DNA from: Koleobacter methoxysyntrophicus
GTDB lineage: Bacteria > Bacillota > Thermosediminibacteria > Koleobacterales > Koleobacteraceae
Length of the DNA: 64,000 nucleotides
Direction: 5' to 3'
Assembly: GCF_017301615.1 (NCBI RefSeq)
Contig: NZ_CP059066.1
Coordinates: 1,082,001-1,146,000 of the forward strand
Shown here: positions 26,642 to 35,792 of the stretch, piece after piece
How positions within the stretch are numbered: the stretch's first letter is position 1
Layout: each line of letters starts with the position of its first letter
Program-made: the position numbers and the translations under genes
Notes under the pieces: generated by a model
Database searches by the model: none
What the model was told of the DNA's origin: nothing
Seen by the model: the letters and a program-made list of their open reading frames with translations, nothing else

Positions 26642-27784
26642 ATGGACTACTATTATTATTCAAAGGGTAAAAATTCCGCATGGAAATACATAATTGTCGG
26701 TCTGGTAGGGGCGTTGATTGGAGGATTAATAGCGGCTTACATAGCTCCCGTTTACCTATATGGAAATATAATACCCTGGCCCGAGCTCCCACCGTCTTTA
26801 CAGGATGATGCCGGGAATTCCCGGGATTCTCGAATCGATTTGCCGCAAAATCAAGGAGACAGTATCATTCCGGTAATCGCGCGGGAAATCACTCCTGCTG
26901 TCGTCGGAATAAGTACCGTTGAGATACACTATGACCTTTTTTTCAGGCCTGTAGAAAGTATGTCTGTGGGGTCTGGGGTTATCGTTGCCCCAAACGGCTA
27001 TATACTCACCAATGACCATGTAGTTGGAAGAGCGAGAAAGATAACCGTTATACTATCAGATGGGCGCCATTATGATGCAAAACGCCTCTGGAGCGACCCA
27101 ACCCTTGATCTGGCTGTAATAAAGATTAAAGCTGAGGACCTCAAGGTTGCACCTCTGGGAGATTCCGATAGATTGGTAGTAGGTGAACTGGCGGTTGCTA
27201 TCGGAAACCCGCTGGGTCTAAGATTTCAGCGGACGGTAACTGCAGGCATTATAAGTGCTCTTGAACGCAGCCTGCCCGTGGGAAATGTTATAATGCAGGA
27301 CCTTATACAGACCGATGCCTCTATTAATCCCGGCAACAGCGGAGGTCCCCTGATAAATTCGAGAGGGGAAGTTATAGGCATAAATACCGCTAAGGCTTCG
27401 GAGGCTGAAGCTATGGGATTTGCCATTCCCATAAACCTGGCAAAACCTATTGTAAAGAGTATTATCGAACACGGCAGGTTTATAAAACCGTGGCTCGGTA
27501 TTTCAGGGATAGACAGGGAGATTGCAGCGTATTATAATACCAAGGTTAAGATTGACAGGGGCATATTAGTAGGAGGGGTTGAACCCGGAAGCCCTGCATA
27601 TAAAGGAGGAATAAGGGAGGGTGATATAATAACCCACATCCAGGGGCAGGAAATAAACACAATGGCCAAACTGAGAATGGTTCTTTACAACCTAGAAGTA
27701 GGTCAAACCGTCGAGATAAGGGTATTACGGGATAATAAAGAAAGGATAATTAGTGTAACACTGGAAGAAATGCCGGGCAGCTAG
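26642..27784 (+). CDS. HtrA/DegP-like membrane serine protease (YycK)
   Basis: About 380 residues: an N-terminal membrane helix (about 16-38), trypsin-like protease domain and one C-terminal PDZ domain. The triad is visible as His in GYILTNDHVVG, Asp in DPTLDLAVIK and Ser in INPGNSGGPLI. The PDZ holds the carboxylate-loop-like GILVGGVEPGSPAYKGGIREGD. HtrA proteins degrade misfolded extracytoplasmic proteins. I choose ATG 26642 over TTG 26639, three bases upstream, because it follows GGGAGGTG at better spacing. Confidence 0.95.
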   Translation: MDYYYYSKGKNSAWKYIIVGLVGALIGGLIAAYIAPVYLYGNIIPWPELPPSLQDDAGNSRDSRIDLPQNQGDSIIPVIAREITPAVVGISTVEIHYDLFFRPVESMSVGSGVIVAPNGYILTNDHVVGRARKITVILSDGRHYDAKRLWSDPTLDLAVIKIKAEDLKVAPLGDSDRLVVGELAVAIGNPLGLRFQRTVTAGIISALERSLPVGNVIMQDLIQTDASINPGNSGGPLINSRGEVIGINTAKASEAEAMGFAIPINLAKPIVKSIIEHGRFIKPWLGISGIDREIAAYYNTKVKIDRGILVGGVEPGSPAYKGGIREGDIITHIQGQEINTMAKLRMVLYNLEVGQTVEIRVLRDNKERIISVTLEEMPGS

Positions 27785-27818
27785 AAATAATCCTGTGGGG
27801 AAGAAAGGAGATGAATTT

Positions 27819-28382
27819 GTGAGTTTATTTTACAGTGAAAAGGTTAAAACCCTTGTTATTCCAATTATTGCTGTAACAATGACCGTTTCATTGTTAACGT
27901 TAACGGGGTGTTTTAACAGACAGCCCCAGCCCCCTCAAGAGGATGGGGAACCTATGGATGACAGGGCTCGTGAAATAATCCTGTATTTCGATGCATCTAC
28001 CCCCCAAAGGGAATATCTGGCACCAGAGACCAGAAAAGTTACCGGAGATAACCTTCCTTTAAGGGCCATCCAGGAACTAATAAAGGGACCGGCAGAGGGC
28101 AGCGATCTGAAGCCGGTTCTACCCAAGGAAGCGGAAGTCAAATCCGTCAGGGTAGAAGACGGTATTGCTTATGTGGATTTCAATAAAGAATTCCCTGAAA
28201 GTTTGAATGTAGGCAGCAGCGGAGAAGCCCTTGTGATAAGCGCAATTGTAAATACCCTTACGGAATTCCCCGAAATCCAGAAGGTCCAGATTTTGATCGA
28301 AGGAGAAAAAAGGGAGAGCCTTGCAGGCCACCTCGATATCAGCCAGCCTCTGGAGAGAAATGAAGCTATGATCAGGAGATAA
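27819..28382 (+). CDS. GerMN-domain lipoprotein
   Basis: About 187 residues: lipoprotein signal with lipobox (LTLTGC), a proline-rich linker and one GerMN domain (about residues 45-170) with LRAIQELIKGPAEGSDLKPVLP, VRVEDGIAYVDFNKEF and the end block GEALVISAIVNTLTEFPEIQKVQILIEGE. GerMN domains occur in germination and cell-wall proteins. GTG 27819 follows AAAGGAGATG with good spacing and is preferred over GTG 27795. Confidence 0.9.
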   Translation: MSLFYSEKVKTLVIPIIAVTMTVSLLTLTGCFNRQPQPPQEDGEPMDDRAREIILYFDASTPQREYLAPETRKVTGDNLPLRAIQELIKGPAEGSDLKPVLPKEAEVKSVRVEDGIAYVDFNKEFPESLNVGSSGEALVISAIVNTLTEFPEIQKVQILIEGEKRESLAGHLDISQPLERNEAMIRR

Positions 28383-28417
28383 TACCGGGTGCCGAAAAGG
28401 AAAAGGGGGAGAGAACC

Positions 28418-28585
28418 GTGTACGTGGTATGCAGTAAACACCTGGAAGAGGCGATAGATGAGTTTGTTGAGATTTATGAGATGCCTCCGGATATATACAG
28501 GCTGGGAGAAGTGTCTTTTACCGACTGGACGGCACCTTCTACCTGTGATTTCTGTGACGCTCCCCCTAAATATCTGGTGGTATGA
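28418..28585 (+). CDS. CxxH/CxxC small protein
   Basis: A 55-residue protein starting with GTG, too short for routine gene finding but strongly family-like: MYVVCSKHLEEAIDEFVEIYE, then SFTDW and the end CDFCDAPPKYLVV. CxxH near the start and CxxC near the end suggest a metal site; this is the CxxH/CxxC protein family known from Bacillus (BA_5709-like). Its stop overlaps the rlmH start (ATGA-type overlap), the usual neighbour arrangement. Function unknown. Confidence 0.88.
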   Translation: MYVVCSKHLEEAIDEFVEIYEMPPDIYRLGEVSFTDWTAPSTCDFCDAPPKYLVV

Positions 28586-29067
28586 TTATGAAGATTACAA
28601 TAATTGCAGTAGGTAAAATCAAGAAAAGGTATTTGAAAGACGGTATAAAAGACTATATTTTAAGGATTAAGCCCTATTCTTCCGTGAACATTATTGAAGT
28701 AAATGACGAACAGGCTCCGGAGGGAATAGGGCAAAAACTTTTACAGGAAATAAAGGACCGGGAAGGGGAAAGGATTTTAAAGAGGCTGGATACCAGGTCC
28801 CATATAATTTCCCTGGACGTGAAAGGAGCATCCATGTCTTCGAAGGAATTTGCCGATTACATAGACAAACTGACCATTTCGGGTAAAAGCCATATAACCT
28901 TCATAATCGGCGGCTCCGTAGGCCTTTCACGCGACATCCTCAAGACAAGCAACCTGGTTCTTTCATTTTCAAAAATGACCTTTCCCCATCAATTGATGAG
29001 GATAATACTGCTGGAACAGATATACCGGGCTTTTAAGATAATAAGAGGAGAACCGTATCATAAGTGA
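28582..29067 (+). CDS. rlmH: 23S rRNA (pseudouridine-1915-N3)-methyltransferase
   Basis: A SPOUT-class methyltransferase of 161 residues that methylates pseudouridine 1915 in helix 69 of 23S rRNA. The SAM-binding knot is visible in ITFIIGGSVGLSRDI and the conserved C-terminus MTFPHQLMRIILLEQIYRAFKIIRGEPYHK is complete. ATG 28582 or 28588 could be used. It closes the cluster. Confidence 0.97.
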   Translation: MIMKITIIAVGKIKKRYLKDGIKDYILRIKPYSSVNIIEVNDEQAPEGIGQKLLQEIKDREGERILKRLDTRSHIISLDVKGASMSSKEFADYIDKLTISGKSHITFIIGGSVGLSRDILKTSNLVLSFSKMTFPHQLMRIILLEQIYRAFKIIRGEPYHK

Positions 29068-29105
29068 GCAAAAGATAGTATAGGGTTCATAACATTTCCC
29101 TCAAT

Positions 29106-30464
29106 CTATTTGGTGCGAACGAATTGGCTTTGATAAAGGTTGTAGTAAAACCCCTTTCGTTTTAATAGTTCTTCATGCGTGCCTTTCTCTACCAGTTGAC
29201 CGTGGTTAATTACCACAATTAAGTCGGCATCCCTGATGGTACTCAGCCGGTGGGCGATAACAAAGCTGGTACGACCTTTCATAAGATTCAGCATGGCCCT
29301 TTGTATATAAACTTCTGTCCGGGTATCTACGCTGGAAGTTGCTTCATCTAGAATGAGGATGGTCGTATCGGCTAAAACTGCCCGGGCAATGGCCAATAGC
29401 TGGCGTTGACCATGACTCAGGTTACCACCGTCATCGGTAAGGATGGTATCATAACCTTGTGGTAGTCGGATAATAAAACCATGGGCGTTAGCGGTTTTTG
29501 CTGCCTGTTCTACTTCTTCATCAGTGGCATCCAGCCGGCCGTACCGAATGTTTTCCCGGACGCTTGTGTTAAAAAGGTAAGTGTCCTGCAGTACAATTCC
29601 CAACGAGGAACGGAGGCTATTACGTTTAATATTCCTTATATCTATTCCGTCAATGCGGATACTTCCCTCTTTAACATCGTAAAAACGTGTAAGTAGGTTA
29701 ATTATTGTGGTTTTGCCGGCACCGGTTGGGCCTACTAGGGCAATGGTTTGCCCTGGCTTTGCTTCCAAACTAAAGTCTTTGAGAACCAGGTTTTCATCAT
29801 CATAGGTGAAGGAAACATGGTCAAATTCAACATGTCCTTTTATACCAATCTCTTTAAGGTCAATAGCATCAGGGGCATCAGCCGGCTCAGGGGCCTGTTC
29901 AAGGACCTGAAATACCCGTTCAGCTCCGGCAACCGCCGAAAGTACCATATTATATTGGTTAGCCAGCTCATTGATGGGACGGGTAAACTGTCGGGAATAG
30001 TTGAGAAATATAGAGATGGTACCGATGGTTATGGAACCAAAATTTCTTATGGCCAGTAACCCTCCAATGCCTGCTACAAGAACGAATCCCAAATTGTTGA
30101 GCATATTCATAGAAGGACCCATGATTCTGGATAATACCTGGGCTTTTAAAGCCGTTTTCTTTAATTTTTGATTAGATTCTTCAAATTCAGCAATGACACG
30201 TTCTTCGTGGCAGAACAATTTAACTACCCGTTGGCCTGAAATGGTTTCTTCGATTTTCCCGTTAAGTTCACCTAAAGTTTGTTGTTGTGCCACAAACAGC
30301 TTACCTGTGTGTTTGGTGATTAATCGGGTCAGAAGCGTCATCAAGGGAATTACTGAAAGGGTAACTAGGGTTAGGCTCAGGCTTTTTAAAAGCATGAGGA
30401 CAATGGTTCCTATTATGGTAATTGCTCCCGAGATAAACTGTACCCCCATAAAAAGTGGTGCCAA
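29106..30464 (-). pseudogene. ABC exporter (MsbA/LmrA type) lacking its N-terminal third
   Basis: The readable part has the later membrane helices and a full ATPase: Walker A GPTGAGKTT, Q-loop VLQDTYLF, signature LSHGQRQLLAIAR, Walker B ILILDEATSSVD, H-loop IAHRLSTI. Intact exporters have about 570-620 residues; here homology begins near FISGAITIIGT, so roughly 140 residues including helices 1-3 are missing. The open frame continues upstream to about 30560 with unrelated sequence (ALDHWCSKALKSGTFPLKQF), faintly like the C-terminus of an ISL3-type transposase, then a stop. No partner half-transporter is adjacent. The 452-residue form starting at TTG is unlikely to transport. Confidence 0.65.
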
Positions 30465-30600
30465 CAGAACATATACCCAGTAAGGTTGTTGAAGTTGTAA
30501 AGTTTTAATAAACTGTTTTAGTGGAAAGGTACCGGATTTTAATGCTTTAGAACACCAATGATCAAGTGCCTGAAGCTATTATCTGGTTTGTTCCTTCAAT

Positions 30601-30990
30601 CTAGTTTTTACCAATATAAGGAAGAATAGTTTTTATAAGTTTTTTTACTAACTCCAATTCTTTCTGTGAGCATTTGTTTATCAATTCAATCAGTTCCGTA
30701 TCCTGGCTGCTGTCCGGACTGCCGTAAATATTGCGGGCATCACGGATGTAATATGCATCAAAGGTAATTTTGCCCCAAATCAGATAGTCCAGAGATATAT
30801 GCAAACAATTGGCGATTTTGACCAGAACGGGGAGACTCATTTGCCGTTCTCCCCTTTCCAGCTGTCCGACATAGTAATCCGAAAGCCCAATGATTTCAGC
30901 AAACTCTTCCCGTGAGAGCCCGAGTTTTTCCCTTTCTTCCCGTATTCTCTGCCCGACAGTCTTATTATCTATCTTCGCATTCTTTTTCAC
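30601..30990 (-). CDS. XRE-family transcriptional regulator
   Basis: A 129-residue protein with a Cro/CI-type helix-turn-helix at residues 12-68 (GQRIREEREKLGLSREEFAEIIGLSDYYVGQLERGERQMSLPVLVKIA) and a short helical C-terminus. It is like the clostridial XRE regulators of about 110-130 residues, such as AbrA/SinR-like switches. It is divergent from the Spo0E-like gene, with about 200 bases between them, and could regulate that pair. Target unknown. Confidence 0.88.
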   Translation of the reverse strand: MKKNAKIDNKTVGQRIREEREKLGLSREEFAEIIGLSDYYVGQLERGERQMSLPVLVKIANCLHISLDYLIWGKITFDAYYIRDARNIYGSPDSSQDTELIELINKCSQKELELVKKLIKTILPYIGKN

Positions 30991-31191
30991 TTTTCATTCA
31001 CTCCCTACTTAAGAATACTTTATCTGATTTTGAGCCCCATCTGAATTTGCTATGTGCATATATTTATTGTTTGCAACAAGCCAATATTTAATGTATAATT
31101 ATGTTTGTAGTTTAAAATCGCTTTTTACCTTGAGGCAAGAGCTAATCGAAATTCTACCGTGTGATACATGGTTTCTAGGGGAGTGAACGGG

Positions 31192-31368
31192 GTGAACGTG
31201 AAAGACAAAATAAAAACAGCAAGAAGTATACTTACTAATGCCGTCAACATGAATATGAGCAGCGAAATTCTCCTGAAAATAAGTCAAAAAATAGATAAAT
31301 ACATTGTTGAATATTACCGAAAAAGTGAGGGCCAAAGGGGTGAGAGGGATGAAAGAGAAAGTCTATAA
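31192..31368 (+). CDS. Spo0E-like aspartyl-phosphate phosphatase
   Basis: A protein of about 58 residues matching Spo0E-like phosphatases, which dephosphorylate Spo0A~P and so delay sporulation. The core is MNMSSEILLKISQKIDKYIVEYYRK, with SQKID in place of the SQELD signature, and two predicted antiparallel helices. GTG 31192 has an AGGGGAG site eight bases upstream; GTG 31198 is an alternative. Its 3' end overlaps the diguanylate cyclase gene by 20 bases. Confidence 0.75.
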   Translation: MNVKDKIKTARSILTNAVNMNMSSEILLKISQKIDKYIVEYYRKSEGQRGERDERESL

Positions 31369-32017
31369 ATATGCTCCTGCTATTTTATTGTCAGGTGGGC
31401 TATTCTTATGGTTTGTAACTGTTTTGATAGATAGACATTACAACTACAATCAGGGCTTGGTATGGATGCCATTTGTAATATTCCAGGTGACAATTAGTAC
31501 AATCTGCGGCATCTTAATTAAAAAACTGCACCAACAGGTATATACTGATTCCCTGACAGGCCTGTGCAACAGGAGATATTTTTATACAAAGCTGTCAGAA
31601 CTGAAATCTAAAGCTCCGGTCTCATTAATTTTACTGGATATAGATAATTTTAAAAGCATAAATGATACTTACGGGCATTTAACAGGAGATCGAGTATTGC
31701 AGCAAATTGCCGATATTCTGCAGAGCAATACGAGAAAAAACGATATAATTGCCCGATGGGGCGGGGAAGAATTTGCTGTAATTCTTCCCCAGACTGATGT
31801 CGAAGAGGCTTTTAAAATTGCGGATAGGATTAGAACCACAGCAGAAAATCACATTTTTTCTTATGAACATATCACCTGCAAAATTACTGTAAGTGTTGGT
31901 ATAGCTTCAGCAAAAGAAGTGGATATTAGCACGGACCAGTTCTTTAAGATTGCTGATAAAGCCCTTTATAAAGCAAAAGAAAAAAAGAATTTTATAGTAA
32001 CTGTTTCCGAGAGCTGA
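31349..32017 (+). CDS. Membrane diguanylate cyclase (GGDEF)
   Basis: About 222 residues: two N-terminal membrane helices (AILLSGGLFLWFVTVLI and MPFVIFQVTISTICGILI) and a GGDEF domain with the active-site form GGEEF (WGGEEFAVILP), substrate-binding DIDNFKSINDTYGH and no RxxD inhibitory site five residues before GGEEF (the local sequence is NDIIARW). It should make c-di-GMP. The ATG 31349 has its own AAAGGGG site within the preceding gene, suggesting translational coupling to the Spo0E-like protein. Confidence 0.93.
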   Translation: MKEKVYKYAPAILLSGGLFLWFVTVLIDRHYNYNQGLVWMPFVIFQVTISTICGILIKKLHQQVYTDSLTGLCNRRYFYTKLSELKSKAPVSLILLDIDNFKSINDTYGHLTGDRVLQQIADILQSNTRKNDIIARWGGEEFAVILPQTDVEEAFKIADRIRTTAENHIFSYEHITCKITVSVGIASAKEVDISTDQFFKIADKALYKAKEKKNFIVTVSES

Positions 32018-32190
32018 TGCGAGGTTTTCGGTAGCTGCCCTGCAAGTATTAGCCAATCTCCTGTTGATTTAATTTGCTACAAAGATATATAATTAACATA
32101 AATAACTATAACATAAATAATATTCATCTGTCCTGAAAAACAACTTCGAGAATGAGCGACATGGAATATTCTGAATGGGAGAGGATGTAA

Positions 32191-34221
32191 ATGAAGGTAT
32201 ACCGCACAGCATGCACGCGGGATTGCCCTGATTGCTGTTCAATTCTTGCATATGTCGATGAAAAAGGAAGACTAACTGAAGTAAAGGGAGACCCCGAACA
32301 TCCAGTTACAAATGGCTTTCTCTGTGCCAAGGGCTATTCACACATTGAACTCGTCTATCATCCCGACCGCCTGAAGCATCCCCTTATAAAAAGAAATGGG
32401 GAATTTATGCGAGCTGGCTGGGATGAAGCTCTGGAGTTTATATGTGAAAGGATGAGCGGCATTATCGACGAATACGGCCCTCTTGCAATTCTGCACTATC
32501 ACTACAGCGGATCAGAAGGTATTTTAAAAAATATAAGCAGGAGATTTTTCAATACCCTGGGAGGAGTTACCGGGGTAGCAGGAGATATCTGCTACAGTGG
32601 GGGGCTTGCGGCCCAGATTTATGACTTTGGAGGCCTTATGCAGAGTGATATTGAAGATATAGCCAATGCCAGGGGATGTGTTATCTGGGGAAGGAATGTG
32701 AGATCCACCAATGTCCATGCACTGCCCTTTATCCGGAAGTGCAGTGAAAGGGGAGGAAAGATAGCTGTTGTAAACCCCCTGCCTACCGGCCTGGAAAATA
32801 TGGCTGATTTGATCATAAGGCCAAAACCCGGCACCGATGCAGCGCTGGCTCTGGGTGCGTGCTGCTGCCTTCTGAAGGAGGGAAGGTTTGACCGAGGATT
32901 TATAGAGAATCATACTCACGGATTTGAAGAATTTCGGAGAACACTGGAACACTATTCCATTAAAAGGGTTTCGGATATTACAGGGGTTGGTGAAGGGGAG
33001 ATAGAAAAACTTGCCCTTTTTTACGCCGATAACGTTCCCGTTACCACCCTCCTCGGGTACGGCCTGCAGAGATACAGGGGAGGCGGGAATACCATAAGGG
33101 CCATAGATGCCCTGGCCGCCATGACGGGGAATATAGGCATGAAGGGTGCCGGTGTTTCTTATGGGGCTGATACGTACTGGGCCTGGGGTGCCCATGTAGC
33201 CGGTTCGGAACCGGCAGCAGAAAGGCGCTTCATCGACAGGGCCGACCTTGCCCGGGGAATTCTCAATGCCCAGGGTCCCCCTGTAAAAATGGCATTCGTC
33301 ACCGGAGCAAATCCCGCCGTAACGGTGCCGGATACCGCTTCGATTAAAAAGGCTCTGAGTGAAATAGATACACTTGTTGTCATAGACCTTTTCATGACCG
33401 ATACTGCAAAACAGGCCGATGTGGTCCTGCCGTGTACCACCTTTTTTGAAGGGGAAGATATAAAGGTGAATTCGTGGAGCCCGTGGATATACTACTGCCC
33501 GAAGGTGATAGAACCCATAGGGGAAGCACAGCCCGATGAAGAGATTTTCCTTGAACTGGGGAAGCTCCTCGGCCTTGAGTGGTTCAAGGATAAATCCCCG
33601 GAGGATTTGCTTGAATGGGCGGCAGAACCCCTAAGAAGGTTCGGTGTTAGCCTTTCATCATTAAGGGAAGAGGGCCATATCCGCAATCCCTTAGTGCCTC
33701 ATGTGGCATGGGAGGATAAAAAATTCCGCACCCCTTCAGGGAAATTTGAGTTTTATTCGGAAAAGGCGCTGTCTGAAGGGCAATCCCCCGTTGCTGTATA
33801 TGTTTCACCTGAGAGCTGTGATGACCCGTTCCCTTATCATTTTATTACACCCCATTCCCGGTTACGCATCCATTCTCAGTTCCAAAAAGCGGCTAAAATC
33901 AAAAACCTTAATCCCTTCCCTAAGGCTTTCATTCACCCGGAAGAAGGAATGAGCATCGGCTTAATTGAGGGGGAGGAAGCAGAGATTTACAATGACCGGG
34001 GCAGCCTGCGGGTGAAAATCTATTTCGACCCGGGAATGAGGAAGGACGTTATAAGCCTGGAATCGGGGTGGGATGTGGAGAGCGGTGGATGTGCCAATTA
34101 CCTTATACCGCCCCGCACTACCGATATGGGGAACTGTGCGGCACTGTATGATGTCAGGGTTGGAATAAGATTGTATAATAATAAAAATCAAAAGAATAAT
34201 ACAAAGATAAAACATGGGTGA
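32191..34221 (+). CDS. Molybdopterin oxidoreductase (formate-dehydrogenase-like)
   Basis: A 676-residue DMSO-reductase-superfamily enzyme. The N-terminus has the [4Fe-4S] motif CTRDCPDCC...GFLCAKGY; the body has the molybdopterin domains (SGSEGILKN..., VIWGRNVRSTNVHA, KQADVVLPCTTFFEGEDIKVNS), and the C-terminus the MGD-binding beta-barrel. No selenocysteine TGA is present. It lacks extra ferredoxin domains and electron-transfer partners nearby, like stand-alone YoaE-type proteins. Physiological substrate is unknown. Confidence 0.9.
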   Translation: MKVYRTACTRDCPDCCSILAYVDEKGRLTEVKGDPEHPVTNGFLCAKGYSHIELVYHPDRLKHPLIKRNGEFMRAGWDEALEFICERMSGIIDEYGPLAILHYHYSGSEGILKNISRRFFNTLGGVTGVAGDICYSGGLAAQIYDFGGLMQSDIEDIANARGCVIWGRNVRSTNVHALPFIRKCSERGGKIAVVNPLPTGLENMADLIIRPKPGTDAALALGACCCLLKEGRFDRGFIENHTHGFEEFRRTLEHYSIKRVSDITGVGEGEIEKLALFYADNVPVTTLLGYGLQRYRGGGNTIRAIDALAAMTGNIGMKGAGVSYGADTYWAWGAHVAGSEPAAERRFIDRADLARGILNAQGPPVKMAFVTGANPAVTVPDTASIKKALSEIDTLVVIDLFMTDTAKQADVVLPCTTFFEGEDIKVNSWSPWIYYCPKVIEPIGEAQPDEEIFLELGKLLGLEWFKDKSPEDLLEWAAEPLRRFGVSLSSLREEGHIRNPLVPHVAWEDKKFRTPSGKFEFYSEKALSEGQSPVAVYVSPESCDDPFPYHFITPHSRLRIHSQFQKAAKIKNLNPFPKAFIHPEEGMSIGLIEGEEAEIYNDRGSLRVKIYFDPGMRKDVISLESGWDVESGGCANYLIPPRTTDMGNCAALYDVRVGIRLYNNKNQKNNTKIKHG

Positions 34222-34344
34222 TTAGACCTTAAGTGAGATTATTCATGATTTATCTGTTCATGTATAACACAAACATAATACAGAGACAGAGGAATCGCAT
34301 AAAGGAATAAATCCGCGTAATAAAAAATAGAATGCAAGAATGTT

Positions 34345-34376
34345 AGGGGTCTGCTTGTTCGAGCAGACCCCTTTTA
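34345..34376 (+). terminator. Intrinsic terminator
   Basis: AGGGGTCTGCT (34345-34355) / AGCAGACCCCT (34362-34372) with a 6-base loop, followed by TTTTAAA. It separates the molybdopterin gene from the GntR operon. Confidence 0.85.
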
Positions 34377-34480
34377 AATAAAATATGACTTTATATTCAC
34401 AACTTCATATTCAGAATGCTGGACCTTAAGGGAAAACAGCTTCAATATTAGCTATAAGAAACAAATTATTTTTGAAAACA

Positions 34481-34509
34481 TTGACATAAGGCTTATAACA
34501 GTATATAAT
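34481..34509 (+). promoter_or_regulatory. Promoter of the GntR-ABC operon
   Basis: TTGACA (34481-34486), 17 bases, TATAAT (34504-34509): a perfect sigma-A consensus about 40 bases before the gntR start. Confidence 0.9.
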
Positions 34510-34534
34510 ATATATACACAATCATAACGGTATA
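34501..34534. promoter_or_regulatory. Candidate GntR operator over the -10 element
   Basis: GTATATA-ATA-TATATAC (34501-34517) covers the -10 element; a further GTATATAC half lies at 34530-34537. Such placement would let the YtrA-type regulator encoded next repress its own operon. Inference from position and symmetry only. Confidence 0.45.
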
Positions 34535-34548
34535 TACGGGGGGATTTT

Positions 34549-34926
34549 ATGAACATTATTATATCTAATTCATCTCAACAACCCCTATATCAGCAGATCG
34601 TGACTCAAATCAAAAACCAGATTATAAGGGGGGAACTGGAAGAAGGTGAAGCCCTGCCTTCTATGAGAAATCTGGCAAAAGAATTACAGATTAGTGTGAT
34701 CACTACCAAGAGGGCTTATGAAGAACTGGAAAGAGAAGGTTATATTGTAACGGTAGCGGGTAAGGGCTCTTTTGTTGCTGATCAGAACAGAGAGCTTTTA
34801 CGGGAAAGACGGCTGAAAATCATCGAAGAAAAACTGGCAGAGGTGATTGCGGAAAGCAGGGTTTTAAACATTGGGCTTGATGAACTAAAGGAAATGATAC
34901 AGCTGCTTTATGAGGAGGGAGAGTAG
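34549..34926 (+). CDS. GntR-family (YtrA subfamily) regulator
   Basis: A 125-residue regulator with an N-terminal winged helix (PLYQQIVTQIKNQIIRGELEEGEALPSMRNLAKELQISVITTKRAYEELEREGYIVTVAGKGSFV) and a short helical C-terminus instead of a ligand domain, which defines the YtrA subgroup. YtrA-type proteins repress neighbouring ABC exporter genes and respond to cell-wall-active antibiotics in B. subtilis. Its stop overlaps the GTG of the ATPase gene. Confidence 0.92.
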   Translation: MNIIISNSSQQPLYQQIVTQIKNQIIRGELEEGEALPSMRNLAKELQISVITTKRAYEELEREGYIVTVAGKGSFVADQNRELLRERRLKIIEEKLAEVIAESRVLNIGLDELKEMIQLLYEEGE

Positions 34927-35792
34927 TGGAAAAGATTTTAGAAGTAAAGAACCTGAGAAAAGAGTATAGTGATTTTATTTTAAACGATATAAGTTTCAGC
35001 CTTGAGAAGGGGTATATTATGGGATTTATTGGGCCTAATGGTGCAGGTAAGAGTACAACCATTAAACTGATTATGAATCTGGCAAAAAGGGACGCCGGAG
35101 AAATAAAAATATTCGGATTGGATAACATTAATGATGAAGTAGTGATTAAACAGAAAATAGGTTTCGTTTATGACCAGAATTACTTTTACGGGGATTTAAC
35201 GATAGCGGAAATAAAGAGGATAATTGCTCCATTTTATGTAAACTGGAATGATCGTATCTTTAATAAATATATAAAGGAATTTGAACTGCCCGCTGATAGG
35301 AAGATTAAACACTTATCCAGAGGTATGCAGATGAAGTTTTCTTTAGCTTTAGCCCTTTCTCATGATGCTGACTTAATTATACTGGATGAACCTACATCTG
35401 GGCTGGACCCTGTTTTCAGGAACGGAATTTTAGATATACTGGCCGATTTAATACAGGACGAAAATAAAGGGGTGCTGTTTTCCACTCATATAACTGGGGA
35501 TTTAGATAAAATAGCCGACTACATCACTTTTATAAACAAAGGCGAAATCGTTTTTTCAATGGCCAAGGATGATATTTTAGATAATTATGCCATTGTAAAA
35601 GGCCCTAGAGAACTTTTAGATGATGGCATTAAGAAGGAATTTACCGGAATGAGATTTAACAGGTTCGGCTTCGAAGGGCTGATCAGTGACAGAAACAGGA
35701 CAAAAAAGTTATTTAAAGACAGGGTAATAGTTGAAAGGGCTACACTCGAGGACATTATGCTTTTTAGCGTAAGGGGGAATGGAAATGATTAA
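34926..35792 (+). CDS. ABC-2 type exporter ATPase
   Basis: A 288-residue ATPase with Walker A GPNGAGKST, signature LSRGMQMKFSLALAL, Walker B LIILDEPTSGLD and H-loop STHITGDLDKIA. SRGMQ in place of SGGQ is typical of YtrB/CcmA-like ABC-2 systems. A C-terminal extension of about 70 residues follows. GTG start directly after GAGGAGGGA, overlapping gntR by one base. Confidence 0.93.
   Translation: MEKILEVKNLRKEYSDFILNDISFSLEKGYIMGFIGPNGAGKSTTIKLIMNLAKRDAGEIKIFGLDNINDEVVIKQKIGFVYDQNYFYGDLTIAEIKRIIAPFYVNWNDRIFNKYIKEFELPADRKIKHLSRGMQMKFSLALALSHDADLIILDEPTSGLDPVFRNGILDILADLIQDENKGVLFSTHITGDLDKIADYITFINKGEIVFSMAKDDILDNYAIVKGPRELLDDGIKKEFTGMRFNRFGFEGLISDRNRTKKLFKDRVIVERATLEDIMLFSVRGNGND

Noticed and set aside
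32524-33195. 223-codon minus-strand frame inside the molybdopterin gene
   Set aside because: Shadow of a strongly conserved plus-strand enzyme; translation has no family features.
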